A DNA stretch of 64,000 nucleotides from Calonectria ilicicola. Taxonomy: Eukaryota > Ascomycota > Sordariomycetes > Hypocreales > Nectriaceae. Position numbers and translations under genes: made by a program. The stretch covers positions 124,001-188,000 of the forward strand of contig CP085834.1 of NCBI GenBank assembly GCA_020809705.1. The letters run 5' to 3'. Below the pieces are notes generated by a model. It ran no database searches. It had not been told where the DNA came from and saw only the letters and a list, made by a program, of their open reading frames with translations. This document shows, one piece after another, positions 37,250 to 49,551 of this stretch. Every line of letters starts with the position of its first letter. Positions within the stretch are counted from its first letter, which is position 1.

Positions 37250-38642
37250 TCAAGATCTAAACTCTTCATACCTCAGCTGCTCGCACCATCCAAATTTATC
37301 TTCCTCATCTCCTTTCTGTATACCAATATAGACATTTCGCAAATTATTAAAATATGGTCCCCCAGGCGCAAAATTAAAGGTTTCACTAGTTGACCTGCGG
37401 TGAATACAGGTGACCGGCACAAGTCCTGCAGCGGTGCCAACAGCGAGTACTTCCGAGAAGATACTAAGTTCAGATGCTTTGACCTGCTTCATTGTTAGCA
37501 TTCGCAGTCTCTTTATACTAGAGAGATTCCGTAACCTACTGGTCTCTTCGTTACTTTCCATCCCAATGATCTCGCAAGGGTTGCGACGGAATCAGACGTT
37601 ATGCTCTCTATGGCGGCTTTGCTTTCTGGGATCACCACTTTTGGTGTGCTCTCTCCCTTCTCCGGTCCAATTATTCCAACAAAGCCAGAAGTGCTGAATT
37701 CATCTATCCAGGTCTGTGTTTGGCTGTCTACATGTAACAGCACCCCCCAGCCTCCATTTTCAGGCTTCTTGGCTTCTCGAGACCATTTAATGACAGGGGA
37801 GTAGTTACCGCCAACTTTGACTTGCCCTGTTCCTCTTGTCGCAGCGCGGTCAAAGTCCTCTGCTATAAGTGCTTTCAACGTGCCATGCCCATGGAATGCA
37901 ATATGAGGCTGTACAAACACGCAGAAGGTGAATTCATCCGGTGGCTCCAACCCAATTTGGCAGCTCGAGCCGAATTGAAAAGGCCTTACGTATAGACTGC
38001 CAGGAATGTTGTGAGGCGGAATAAACTCGGCATTCATGGCTATTGCCATGTGAACTGCTTTAAGGAATACGCCCTCCGGTACTGGCGGCATGGAAACAGC
38101 CACCGCAGATCTAGCCATACGAGCAGCATTAGAGTCCGGTCGGAAGATTAAAACCTCGTTGTTCGAAGTTCTACGAGCTGATATAGTTTAGCTTTGCTTT
38201 GACGGATCGGGATTGAAAAAAAATAATCTTACCAAGCAGTCCTTCGTAAACTTGTTGGCCTTGATTTCATAATATTAGATTGATGAGATTGAAGAAAATA
38301 TGGGTAAGTGGGGCGGTTTACCATAATGGAGTCCTGGTGCCAAACCATGGACTTTGAGAAAAGGATTCTCGACAAACTCTGGTTGCGTCCAAAAGCCGTC
38401 ATGTATCGAATATTTGCATTCGACATGCCCATTTACTATAAATTATGGTGAGCCGAGGAACTTACTTTTTCCGTCAATAGTTGGCAGTATTCAGTACAAA
38501 GTACTCAACTTACCCTTGTTTACCCGGCTGTCATAGACATCCCATTCTAGTGGCAGATAAGGTTAGTGAGACATTAATAGCCGAGCCTCTGGAAAGGTCA
38601 TTGATGCTCACTGTAATCCTTGTTTGGCTCCGGGATGCTCAT
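37250..38642 (-). CDS. Class IV (branched-chain type) aminotransferase, TOXF/Apf4-like
   Basis: PLP fold-type IV transaminase of 358 residues. Six minus-strand exons: 38642..38612, 38546..38514, 38435..38322, 38259..38233, 38177..37540 and 37483..37250; two are only 33 and 27 bp, but every phase agrees. The protein starts MSIPEPNKDYKWDVYDSR. Family motifs are HGLAPGLHYGQQVYEGL, EVLIFRPDSNAARM, the Schiff-base Lys in GTGQVKVGGNY (near residue 189), and EVLAVGTAAGLVPVT near the C-terminus. Homologues in HC-toxin (TOXF) and apicidin (apf4) clusters are thought to aminate the 2-oxo acid made from the FAS product, forming the unusual 2-amino fatty acid. Position between the two FAS genes supports that role here. 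The substrate is inferred. Confidence 0.9.
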
Positions 38643-39299
38643 GGTGAGTTCAGCTCAACCCTAATCACTAGCACCAATACAATAGGTTCCCAATGTTGTT
38701 AGAATGGATTCCGAGAAATAAAAGGTGCATTTCAAGCCAGGAAGAAGCTATCTTAAAATCTTGTATGCATCAAAGCGTACCATACCATGGGGCACTTTGC
38801 GTAATTTGAGGGCAATTAAGCCGGAGACGAGCCTAAGACAAAAAGGGAAATGGAGTTCATCGTGATGCATGCTAGTGTAAGCAAACAGAATCTCACGGCC
38901 ATCCTTTAGAAACACCCTAAAATTGACCAGTCGCAGTGAATGGGGACAAATGACGTCATCAAATAGCTACAGACACCATCCAAGAGTGAATATATATATC
39001 TTTTAAGGCGTTGTATGAAGGATATTATGCCCTAACATCTCAATACAAATTATCAAGACACTTTAAAATACCTTTAGCTAGTCGAAATGATACGAAGAAT
39101 TCGCTCTAGCATCTCCTCGTAATGCCGTAGAGAGGCTACTAAGCATTACGAGAGGGGCGAAAAGCATTACGAGAGTTCGGCCCGCTGGTATGCCCTGGCA
39201 TTTTACAGCGAGAATATTCTAGAAATCGCATTGATAAAATCCCCTAAACTTTTCAAGGCGGCCAATTGTAGTAGAAATCAGGAGTGAATCAATCCCGCC
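38643..39299. promoter_or_regulatory. Divergent promoter of aminotransferase and OYE genes
   Basis: Shared 657-bp upstream region. It holds the palindrome TGACGTCA (CRE-type bZIP site) at 38951..38958 and the triple GCATTACGAG motif at 39116..39173. No gene is seen. Confidence 0.6.
39116..39175. repeat. Three copies of a GCATTACGAG motif in the divergent promoter
   Basis: AAGCATTACGAGAG occurs at 39141..39154 and again at 39162..39175, a direct repeat with a 21-bp period, two turns of the helix. An inverted copy of the core (CTCGTAATGC) lies at 39116..39125. The arrangement suggests a binding site for a dimeric or multi-site regulator. The core resembles the reverse of the tox-box ATCTCNCGNA only partly. 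Confidence 0.7.
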
Positions 39300-40708
39300 A
39301 TGTGTGCTGCTTATTCAACCCAAAGATACGCAAACTACGATCACTGTGCCCCTCCAATAGCTACCTCGGCACCAAATAGTCCTGCGTCAATGGCTAGCAA
39401 TGCCAACATTGGGATGGTAGGGGTCCCTTACTTCACCCCCGACCAGGGCCTCACTCCCGGCTCGGCGGTTGACCCTCAACCTTCGGGGAAACTAGTTCCG
39501 AAGCTTTTCACGCCCTTGAAAATACGGGGCATGACGATGCCCAATCGTATCTGGGTAAGCCCCATGTGCCAATACAGTGCGCACGAGGGCTTCCATACCC
39601 CTTGGCACATCGCTCACTATGGTGGCATGGCTCAGCGTGGTGTATGTTCGCTATACAAATCCAGCCTCCTTCACAAATAACTGACCATTATGCGTAGCCC
39701 GGACTTATCATGATCGAGGCCACTGCCGTCCAGGCCACAGGCCGCATTACACCAGAGGATTCTGGAATATGGTTGGATGCACACGTGGAAACGCTCAAAG
39801 AGCATGTCGAATTTGCCCACAGCCAAAAGTGCTTAATTGGCATTCAACTCGCACATGCTGGTCGCAAAGCCTCTACAGTTGCTCCTTGGGTTAGTGGCAG
39901 TGAGTTGGCAACAGAGGAGGTAGGTGGATGGCTGGATGAGGTGGTCGGTCCCAGTGACGAGCAATATCGAGATGGTTATCCTAACCCGCGCGTCATCACT
40001 CTGGCTGAGATTGACCAAGTCAAACGCAGCTTTGTCAATGCAGCCCAACGTGCAGTTAAAGCGGGCTTTGATGTCATTGAACTCCATTTTGCGCATGGAT
40101 ATCTCATTTCCAGTTTTCTAACCCCTGCCGTCAATCAACGGACTGATAAATATGGCGGCAGCTTTGAGAATCGCACTCGATTAGCTCTGGAAATCGTCAC
40201 TTTGGTCAGAGATGTTATACCGGACACGATGCCTTTATTTGCTCGTATCAGTTGCACAGACTGGCTAGATAATAATCCAAAGTGGACCGGTAAGAGCTGG
40301 ACCGTGGAAGACAGCATCAAATTTGCTTCACTCCTCGCAGACCGTGGCGTTGATGTTCTCGACGTCTCAAGTGGAGGTAACCATAAGCAACAAAACATCG
40401 GAGGAGGACCAGGGTATCAAGCGCCATTTGCCAAAAAGATTAAGAAGGCTCTTGGTGAAAAAATCCTTGTTAGTAGCGTCGGTAGCATCCAAACCGGATC
40501 CTTGGCCGAGAAGCTAGTCCGTGGAGGCAGCAATGAAAGCGATACGCCACTAGATCTAATAGCTGCAGGACGCTCATTCCAGAAGAATCCGGGATTGGTC
40601 TGGGCTTGGGCTGATGATTTAGATGTATCGATCAATGTAGCCAAACAGATAGGCTGGGGATTTGGCGGTAGGGCATCCAAAAAGTCCACCACCTTCTCCA
40701 TTCCATAA
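39300..40708 (+). CDS. Old yellow enzyme (NADH:flavin oxidoreductase, YqjM-like)
   Basis: FMN-dependent ene-reductase of the thermophilic-like OYE class, 450 residues. Exons 39300..39641 and 39698..40708 join phase-0 between RG and PGLIMIEATAV. After a 60-residue N-terminal extension without known motif, the TIM barrel begins LFTPLKIRGMTMPNRI. It has SPMCQYSA (the Cys near residue 90 that tunes the flavin in this class), IGIQLAHAGRKAS, ELHFAHGYLISSFLTP, and DKYGGSFENRTR, all conserved family segments. It would reduce an activated C=C bond with NAD(P)H. It lies between the aminotransferase and FAS alpha genes and shares a promoter region with the former, so it is likely a tailoring enzyme of the pathway. 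I know of no OYE in the HC-toxin or apicidin clusters. Confidence 0.92.
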
Positions 40709-41059
40709 ATACCAAATCTTTCTTATCTAAAATACACAATTGGCAGCTTTATTTCACCAAAAGGCTGAGTCTAGAGTAGAATATCATCCACGCGGAGTTC
40801 TAAACCTAGAAACATGAAACTCTCATCTGGTATGGCTTTTATTCTGTAAAGTGCCCACCAAATTTCGCTGTCAAATTCTTGGACATCCATGTCTCTTTCA
40901 AGTTAAATTGTTTTCATCGATTATTTGTTCATTTTCCCAAAACATATAGAAAGGTTCACATGTACGGCTTACATTCATCAAATTGTCTATTTTCCAAGGC
41001 CTTTTAAAGCGACTAGAAATTAATCCTTCCATTCCAGGTAGATCCTAGGCCATCATAAA
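40709..41059. other. Convergent 3' spacer
   Basis: Holds the 3' ends of the OYE gene (plus) and FAS alpha gene (minus). Nothing else is seen. Confidence 0.5.
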
Positions 41060-44000
41060 TCATCCAAATCTTTCGGTTCGTGCAGATGCATCCAGCAGTA
41101 CAGATACCTCATCATCCAAAGAATAAGGAGGTTGATCCTTAATACAAGCCGAAACCATGTTCTCATTTATCATGGCTGCCGAGTACCAGCGGCTAGCACG
41201 TCTCCATCTGGCATTCCTGTGAGTTGCATACTGTTGAAACCTCTCTTTCGTTATCGTGGCGAACAAGTAACGTGGGTGGACAAGAATTGCTTGAGAGCCT
41301 TTTTGCCCGAATCCGAAAGAAGTGACGGAGCAGGCCTTTATTCCGATTCCTTCATGTTGCATGTTGACAGTTTTGCCAGGAAACTGAAGATGATGGTGCT
41401 CTCTCAACTTTTCATCCACATTGTCAGCATTCCGATTGCCGGGCACTAGTCCTTCATCCATCATTTGCAAGCATCCATTAATCATCCAAGCTCCTGCAGC
41501 CCCCTTAGAGTGACCAGTAAGCCATTTTTGGCAAACACATGGGAGAATATTTCCCTCTCGTCGCCCTAAGTGCTTCATCTGTTCTTGAATTACCATGGGC
41601 TCATTCAAGTCATTTTTGACAGTAGAGGTGCCATGCAGAGAGGCAACCGAGATGTCGTCAATACTCAGACCCCAGGTCGCCAAAGAGCCTCTGATTGGAG
41701 ATGTGCGTTGTCTCTCATCACTTTGCCAAAACGCATTTCCAAGGTGAAATGTAGCATCTGCCTCCTGAGCTCTCGCTTGTTCCTGGATGGCTTCAACATG
41801 TTGCTGGCGGTACCGCTCTAGCTCCCCGTCGGTGACATTCATTGTTTTTTGTTGCTTCAAGGCCACAATCTCCTCTTCAAGCTGGTCAAGACTATCTTGC
41901 ACATAGTCTTTTATCTGTTCACGCCGTCTAGTGAGCATCCTTCGCCGGCGTTTCAAATCCAAAAGCGGCCAGGACACAGTTCCTGGGACTGCCAGTGGTG
42001 ACACGCCCGGTGACTCTCGTGCATTTACTAACACACCCTTCCCAGGGGCAGGCACAGAGCGGCCTGTCTTATCAGCTGACATGTTTGTGTATGCAACAAT
42101 CCCATAGATAGGTAAACCCATTTTCAGAGCGAGCTCCGCTGTTGTCAACACCTGAACACCGCAGCCTTGAGATTCGACAAACCCGCTTCTAGAGGATGCG
42201 GTTGGGCGTGACATCTCCTGCGGGCTTCTTCCACGAGCAAATTCCGCATCCGTGTCGCAAGTTGCCTTCATGCTTCCAAACTCAAACGAAACATCTTCAA
42301 CAAAGTCTTCCACGCCACCGACAAGAACAACCTTTGCTTTCTTGGCCAGAATAAGATCGCATCCCGTATCAAGAGACTCGAGAGATGTCGCGCAAGCCCC
42401 CACAGGCGTTCTTATAGGGCCTGCAGAGGATGTGAGGAGCATATTGACCCAGGCTCCCGTCGTGTTCACAAAGGTCTCCTGTAGGACATCGCCCTTGACT
42501 GTCTTGTCGACGTATCTGTCACGATGCATTTGACGTAGAGACGACAAACCGCCCATACTTGAACCCAGGCAATTGCCTAGCTCTGATACATGGATGTGTT
42601 TGTAGAACTCGTACGGGTCCGTAATCCCCGAGCATAGGAGCGCTTCGACAACACAAACAAGTGAGAACAGTGTCACAGGATCAACTTGGTCGATAATATC
42701 ATTACCAATCCCGTAGCGCTTTGCTGACCAACCCGCAGGGACTTGCCCTGCTACGGTGCGATTGAAGTGCGTGGCACGAGGAATCATGATGGTAGCTCCG
42801 CTCATCAATTGCACATGACACCCGTCGCCAGAAGCATGAGACGTCACCAATGCCTTGTCGCCATGCTTGCGCTTCATGTTTTCAGCAACTTCGATTGTTG
42901 TCTCAAATGGAGGGAGATTCCGCTGGAGGACGATTTCTTGCAAGGACTCCTTCCGCTCAGGGTCGTAGCTGTTGTCACATATCTCGGGTTCAATTTTTCG
43001 AATGCCAGAATGCTCAAGAATAGTCGACATGTAACGGTTTGCAATGCCAGCATCATCGATAGGAACTTTGGTCTTGGCATCAACCCATCCTGATATTCGG
43101 GAGCCGTCCTTGGCTGTGCCTGAATAGTGCTTGATGAGTCCCATCATCCAAGCCATTTCAACACTACCTTCAAGCGATAGTTTCCCTTCTTTCTCCATTT
43201 CCCATCTTGTGCGACTGTTCCCGTGGGGTCCAAGCTCTGCGAAGCCAGTTATGACGGCAACACGACTCAGATCCACCATTCCCTCCAGTGCGGAAGCCAA
43301 TGGCGAGATGTCACTGTCATATTCCGGTAAGCTGGGTAACGGGAGCTCGATATTTGCTCTAGCAAGAAGCTTTTGCTCTTCGAGTGCCGCCTTGGCCAGT
43401 TTGCTGTCATTACCACTAATAAATGCAGCTTCCCGTGCTCTTTCTTGAGCAATAGCTCTCTGCGTATCAGAATACTCACGCAGAGCTTGTCGAACACTAG
43501 TGAGACTTTTCTTGAAACCCCGGATTGATCCCATGCCTCCGCCAAGGTCGACCATGAGTGGCCCCATTTGACTCTGAAGATTGATACCTCCACCCATCAG
43601 AGTGACAATATTCGCAGCCATTTCGACAGTTCTGAATGTTCTCACACCCATCTTTTCTACTGCTTGAGCAACGGCATCGTTATCCTCCATTAAATATGTG
43701 CCGCGTGTCCAACCGATGATGACGCCGATCAGAGAAAGATAATCGGCCCACGATTCAGAGGCCCATTTCGCGAGCAAAGCCTCTAGTGATCTCTTACTCT
43801 CAGCATAAAGACCATCATTTCCCATCAGCCCGTGATTTGGCGAAAGTGGTAGAATAACGGTAGCCGGCCTAGTGACGATTCCTCTGGACCTCTTGCTCTG
43901 AGCAACTGCGCCGAGCATACGAAGGAGGTTGATGAGCATAATGCGATGGGCGATTTCTGATTTGGCATCTAGGCTCTCGAGATCCCTTCCATTCTCTGAC

Positions 44001-46152
44001 AATGCTGCAAACGGCACGATAAAATCCAGATCCCAGGATTCATCTTCTCCAATCCATTGGACAAGATTCTTGACATCCTGATAGCTTCCTTGATTGAACG
44101 GGACGACACGAAGCACGGCCCCCTTAGATCCGTATTTAGCGTACAGACTCTGATACATCTGTGCCGTTTCCGTGGAGTAGCTACTTGTCGTGACAATGAC
44201 CCTTGCTCCGCCTGAAAGGAGATGCCGAATCATCTGAAAGGCAATCGAGTTCTTTCCAGCTCCTGTCACAAGGACGTTCCTTCCAGTGAACGTGAAGCCG
44301 GAATGCTTCGCAACTCGGAGATCCTCGGCATACAGGTAGCTGAAACCAGGGGAGAACAGGTATGATCCATCACGAAATTCGCTTACAGGGAAATTCGCTT
44401 TAGAAGTTTCAATGTCCTTCAAGAGGTCTGGCTTGGTCTTGCTCGGGTCATATGTGCTCCGAAGCACCTCAGAGGTCATTAATTTCCCGTTGCAATCAAT
44501 GGTTGTCAAAGGCGCCATCTGAGGGCTCTTGTCGATGAATAGAGGCTCCTTGTCCATGGATTCAAGACATCTCTCATACACTAAGCGCATTGTCTTAGCC
44601 TGTAGCTTGTTTTCTGGCACGAGTGCCTCTATTTGCGAGATGAGATATTTCAGTTGCACAATCGAACGATCGTCAGCTCGATTAATGATGTTGAGTGACA
44701 AATCATCGATCTTGTCAATATCGTCGGGACTGGGAGTCTTGCATAAGTCAGAGAGCCGCATTATATCTTCAGTATTCCAGTTCCAATATGAATCATATAA
44801 TCTCTGCTTCTTCTGGTCGAATTTCGGTTGAATCCCATTGACAAAATCATCACCAAGCTCAGCAAGCCACATATCGAGTAGTTTAGTTGGCTTCATTACA
44901 TCCTCGTGGCCGACAGAGAGGGCAGCGCCCGTTTCATTGAGTCGCTCTTTGAGATGGCTATTGAGTAATTCAACAATATCTTTCATAAGAGACATATTCT
45001 TTGCATTAGCAGCCTCCAAAACTTTGGCATCGACGACTGTTGATGCGCCATTTGAAGAGTTGCTTCCAGACCCAGTCGCAGCGGGTAAAGATAAACCTTC
45101 ACGTTGAAAATATGACATGGCAACTTCCTTCAGAAAATTATCCGAAGTACCAGCTTCTGTCAGGCGAGAGGCAGGCTGTACCAACAGCGCAGACAGGAGC
45201 ACTGCATCTTGCCGCATAGGGCCCAGTCCCCACCTCTCATTCAAAGTCTGGCGTATTTTGGAAAGTCCATAATCTCCTGAGAACTTTGTTGATATCATTT
45301 TTGCTACCAACGAGGATGTTGACTTGCCCAGTCGTCCGCCATGGTTGTTGCTCAATATTTGCGCAAGTTCAGACAGTGGCAAATCCTCCGATCGCTCAGG
45401 CACGCGCCCGGGAAACTCTGCAAGAAGGTCTCCTACAATCTCATTGGATAAGGTTGACCTGCCTCCGACCAGGTTACTGATGGTTTTATCCGTTGCAATG
45501 CTCGTCGAGCTCGTTTGTAGCTTGGTTGCAATAAGCGCCTGCACAATCAAAGATGTGGGAACAGGGGCATCGCCAAGGGCTACAGCCGGGATGCTTAGTG
45601 CAGGTTCTGGTACTTGTATTAAAGCAGGATTGTCTTTATTTGGGGATGAGGATTGATTTGGCGGTGTTGAGTCAGGAACTTTTGAACTTGTTGCTTCCAC
45701 TGGACGCCCTTTATCGTCCTCAGCCGAAGGGGTTGCTTCATAGTAGAGTTCCGCCAAGCCATCTTGCGGTCCGAGAAATGCCCGCGTCAAATTAAGAGAA
45801 CGGTCTCTAAGTTCATATTTCTTGTCCCAAGTTTGCCGTATCATGTTAGTCAAGACATTTGATGGGCCAACTTCAACCACTCTTTGAGCACCTCCGTCTT
45901 CAAGTATGAAGTCTTGAGTCTCGATCCTGAACACCAAGCACTTGACGTTAGAAATCCCATGATCTTCTATGAGACACAACACGAAGCGGCGTGCTACTCA
46001 CCATCGTACTGGATATGCAAATTGATGACTATCTACACGTTAATCTCACAACTAAATTGTGGTAGTAGGGGCTGCTAAATGTCTAAGGAAACTCACGACA
46101 ATAACTCTATCAAAAGAGTGTAGGCCAGGTCTTTTTCTCTATCGGTATGCAT
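41060..46152 (-). CDS. Fatty acid synthase alpha subunit lacking the phosphopantetheinyl transferase domain
   Basis: Fungal type I FAS alpha subunit, 1649 residues. Minus-strand exons are 46152..46097, 46028..46002 and 45926..41060. The two small 5' exons supply MHTDREKDLAYTLLIELLSH and QFAYPVRW, completing the conserved start of this subunit (RWIETQDFILED follows). Domains in order: end of the malonyl/palmitoyl transferase; acyl carrier with GGRSTLSNE (pantetheinylated Ser near 185); ketoreductase with VLVTGAGKNSIAF near 579; ketosynthase with GACATSLESL (Cys near 1206) and GHSKGAAGAW near 1500. The protein stops soon after the ketosynthase. The C-terminal phosphopantetheinyl transferase of primary FAS alpha is absent, so a separate transferase must activate it, as with other pathway-dedicated fungal FAS. 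Confidence 0.94.
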
Positions 46153-47080
46153 GTTTCAGTTGCGTTTCAGTCAATATAAACCGATAAATCAATACAGAAA
46201 GAAAGGGTTCAGTAACAGACATTAAAATACCAACTCTGTTTCTTTTGAATCAAGCTAAATTCGGAAAACTAATATGACTCTCTTTACATGCTCAACCTCC
46301 TCGCCAACATTCCCTTCCCCATACACATTAGCTTTCCTGTAACAGAAATCCCGCTAAGCATCGGCGAAGGGAATAGCTCGGATCTACTTGCATCATTCCT
46401 TAGCGTAAGATTACCATTCATGCAATGATGTCATTTCGACTTTTGCTTCGTGACGTAATCAGTCCTCGAGAGCTTACCACACCGATCCCACTCATTCACT
46501 TCAAGGCCATTTTGCCACTCGGCAGTCAAGCCCTATTTGTGGCATGTTTGATGACATCTATCACATTTGATCCTTTCCAAGTAGCTGCAATTTTTACAAA
46601 GTTAGGCATAGCATTTGTTCTTTTTTATTCTTGTATGTATGTTTTTATTAATTAGATATGTTGTAGAATTCTTTGCTTAATATAGGTTGAAATCTACGAG
46701 TTCTTCTGACAGCATCTGCTACGTTACCTGCTAGGTCTTCTTTTTCTCTCTGGTAAATCTCTCGGAATTTCATCAATGATTTGTTCCCTAGTTTCACTCG
46801 TCTACCAGCAACGGGTTCAGTCGCAGCATCAAATGAAGGATGAGTAGATTCCTCAACTAGGCAACACTAGAAAAGATATTTATCGCAAGTACCGCCTCAA
46901 AATATTCGGTCTTGCCAAACAAAATGATTATAAAGATATCCTCTCTCATCTCGTAGCATTCATATCACGATAAACGTAGCAAGGATAGTCTCAACTCATA
47001 GATAAACTTCTCATTTTTACAATATGCCATCAATTCCATGCCTACATATTTATGTCATGAAAGCTATTCCAATATCTTGC
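46153..47080. promoter_or_regulatory. Promoter region of FAS alpha
   Basis: No gene is seen; a frame at 46425..46655 has no resemblance to any family. Contains TGACGTAA at 46451..46458, about 300 bp before the ATG; ATCTCTCGGA at 46757..46766, an exact match to the tox-box consensus ATCTCNCGNA as I know it; and ATCTCGTAGC at 46948..46957. Confidence 0.5.
46757..46766 (+). promoter_or_regulatory. Tox-box-like element upstream of FAS alpha
   Basis: ATCTCTCGGA fits ATCTCNCGNA, the site bound by the bANK regulator TOXE. It lies about 605 bp upstream of the FAS alpha start. By chance roughly two such matches are expected in 64 kb on both strands, so one hit is suggestive only. Confidence 0.35.
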
Positions 47081-49059
47081 TCAGGGATCTCGAGCCTTGA
47101 ACTCAATATGAGGTCCTTCCTTCATGCTCGTAAATGCCCAAAAAGTATTGAACTGTCCTTTCAAATCACCTTGACCCTCTCCAACGCGGCCCAGTTCAGA
47201 TCTTGCGCGGCGGAAATCATAGCCACTAATCACCACAGCCATCGCTAGTGACATTTCAATCATTGCCAAGCCTTTTCCAACGCAGTTCCGAGGCCCGAAT
47301 GAAAAGGTAGCGAAAGCAGCTTTTGCGGCTGCAACATCAGCTTCTGGAAATTCACCTGGTATCCAGCGCTCAGGGCGGTAGGCAAACGGCTCTGGGAAAT
47401 ACTTGGCAGCGTGGTTCAGAGACCAAATACCTGTGGCAACTTCGAGCCCTTCAGGGACATGAATGTCGGTTCCACCAATACGGAGACCTCCGGGAAGGAC
47501 TTCACGCCACATTGCACCACTAGCCGCAGGAGCAAGTCGCAAAGCTTCCTGGATGCAGGCACGCAAATAGGCACATGACATGAGTTTCGGTCCCTGAGAT
47601 ACCTCGGCGGGGGAAGAGAACACACTTCTCACTTCTTTAGTGACCCGAGCATATGCTTGAGGATTTTGGGAAAGATAGAAGAATGTCGCCGCCATTCCAG
47701 TTGATGATGTGTCAGATCCTATTCAAGCCAATAATTAGCTCATTTTGTTTCAAGGCACAGTGTCTACCTGCGTCCAAACACAAATCGGCAACTACGCCCG
47801 GATAAAATATCTTACCCGCAATGATTAGCAAATTGCTTTCCGCCCATAATTGTCTTTGTGAAAGACCCTCTCCTGTTTCGGGATCTCTAGCCGATAACAG
47901 TCGAGAAAAAAGATCTGTCTTTTCCAAGTTAACATCGCCCGCTTCCTCTGCCTTTTTTTGTCTCTCTTGTCTTGCTTCCATAATTTGTCGGCTTTTTTGA
48001 GAGAAGCGAAATGCCTTTTTTCGTGCTTCTGGAAACAGAAACCTATGAAGGCCCATTTGTTCAAGTTCTGGGAGTTGGTTCAAAAAGCTGATGCGTCGCA
48101 TTTGACCCAAAACCCCGTCAATGATCCAGTGGTTCTCGGCATTCGTGAGCAAATGGTAGGATGTGCCAAATACGAGTTGTGACATGACATCAAATGTGAA
48201 AAAATCACCTATTATTAACGGACTTGGATTAGTATTCCCATTCTCGCACCGACATCTTTTCACAGGAGGTAAACTTACACCACTCCGCCATATCCTTTGG
48301 CGAACTCCACCCATCGCCTGGATTTACACCACCACGTGGATGAAATCGGTCTCGAACCTCGCCCAAGCATTCTGCTAATGATAATGCCAAATCTTTGAGC
48401 TCGGAATCCATTGTGCGAATGTGAGAGTCCGATAGTCCTTGATTGAGAATACGCCGGAGCTTCCCATGCTCCTTGTTGTCAATCGTGCCCAACGTGGGAT
48501 GTACTCCAGGCACCAGAGATATTCTCAGATACGATTTTGACTTTTGCACATTCTTTCCGTGGCCATATATTCCTACCCTCGTCAGTTTCTTGATACAAGG
48601 CATTCCCACGATCACTGGACTACCTTTGAGACCCTCCTCTGTATTGACCAACAGTCTATTGGGCGCATATCTCACATATTCCCCTATATATCAATCAGTG
48701 ATTAGTTCAAAGCTAGCAGCGACCAAATAACAGAAAGATCTATTGGAGTGCAAGCGACCGTACCGTATTTTTCATGGCATCTCCAAATGTCGGAATGAAG
48801 ATCGCCGATGTATGTGTGGTACACGGAGTACCAGCTCGTTAGCTTTGCCAGAAATGGCCCCGGATACTTGGAATAGGGATGAAAGTATAATCGATAGACA
48901 CAAATGCCGAGCTTAATCACCGAAACTATTTAGCAATCGGGTACATCATATCAGTTCAGGATTTACCGATCAGTGCCAGCGTACCAGAAAAGCAAAGTTA
49001 ACGAGGAAAATTCCCCCTATAAGGAGACCTGGGTATAGTTTGGTGTCATCGAATTTCAT
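47081..49059 (-). CDS. Cytochrome P450 A
   Basis: P450 monooxygenase of 552 residues in five minus-strand exons: 49059..48985, 48911..48764, 48683..48279, 48208..47816 and 47718..47081. An N-terminal membrane helix is followed by FHPYSKYPGPFLAK. Other marks are RYAPNRLLVNT, the membrane-proximal FFTFDVMSQLVFG, I-helix IIAGSDTSSTGMA (split by the last intron), K-helix QEALRLAP, meander PERWIPGE and heme loop FSFGPRNCVGKG. The first junction (48985/48911) is the least certain. It is a close relative of P450 B across a 492-bp divergent promoter and of P450 C further right. A role in oxidising the acyl chain is inferred from its position between FAS alpha and the other oxidases. Confidence 0.9.
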
Positions 49060-49551
49060 AGCTGCTTTGGAGACTGATCAGTCAAGGTGGGATCAGCTAT
49101 ACATTATCGGTCAAAATGGAAGAATGATTGCTGGGAGTAAAAAGGAAAATAAACCCTTTTATTGACCAGTCCGTGCATCGCCTCGAACAGAACTAACATT
49201 CAAGCTGTCATCGCATGGGTATGAAATCCCTAATGCCATTAGATCGCATGAAAATCATGTTTTCGGTCATTTTGCTATGGCTTACGTTGTCGAAAAGTCG
49301 CTGTAATTGGTTAACGTTGATCCATTGTGCATCATTAGCCAATCTCACATCATGTTCCACATCCACAATCGCCCCAACGGCAAAACTTTATACCATTCCG
49401 GGGAAACGAGAAGGCAATTTGAGAAAGTAGAAATAACTATACGCATTTCTAGTTATTGGCGTTGTTCAATCGATCTTCTTTCAAACCGTCATTCTTCGTT
49501 GTTGGTTTCCGGTACGGCATTGATGCGATAACGTCGGAAAATCAACAAGTA
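49060..49551. promoter_or_regulatory. Divergent promoter of P450 A and P450 B
   Basis: 492 bp between two head-to-head related P450 genes, consistent with co-regulation. No tox-box or TGACGT element is seen. Short frames here are not genes. Confidence 0.5.

Noticed and set aside
45927..46152. FAS alpha starting at a GTG near 45982
   Set aside because: Two small upstream exons with good splice sites supply the conserved N-terminus including PVRWIETQD; the GTG lies in an intron.
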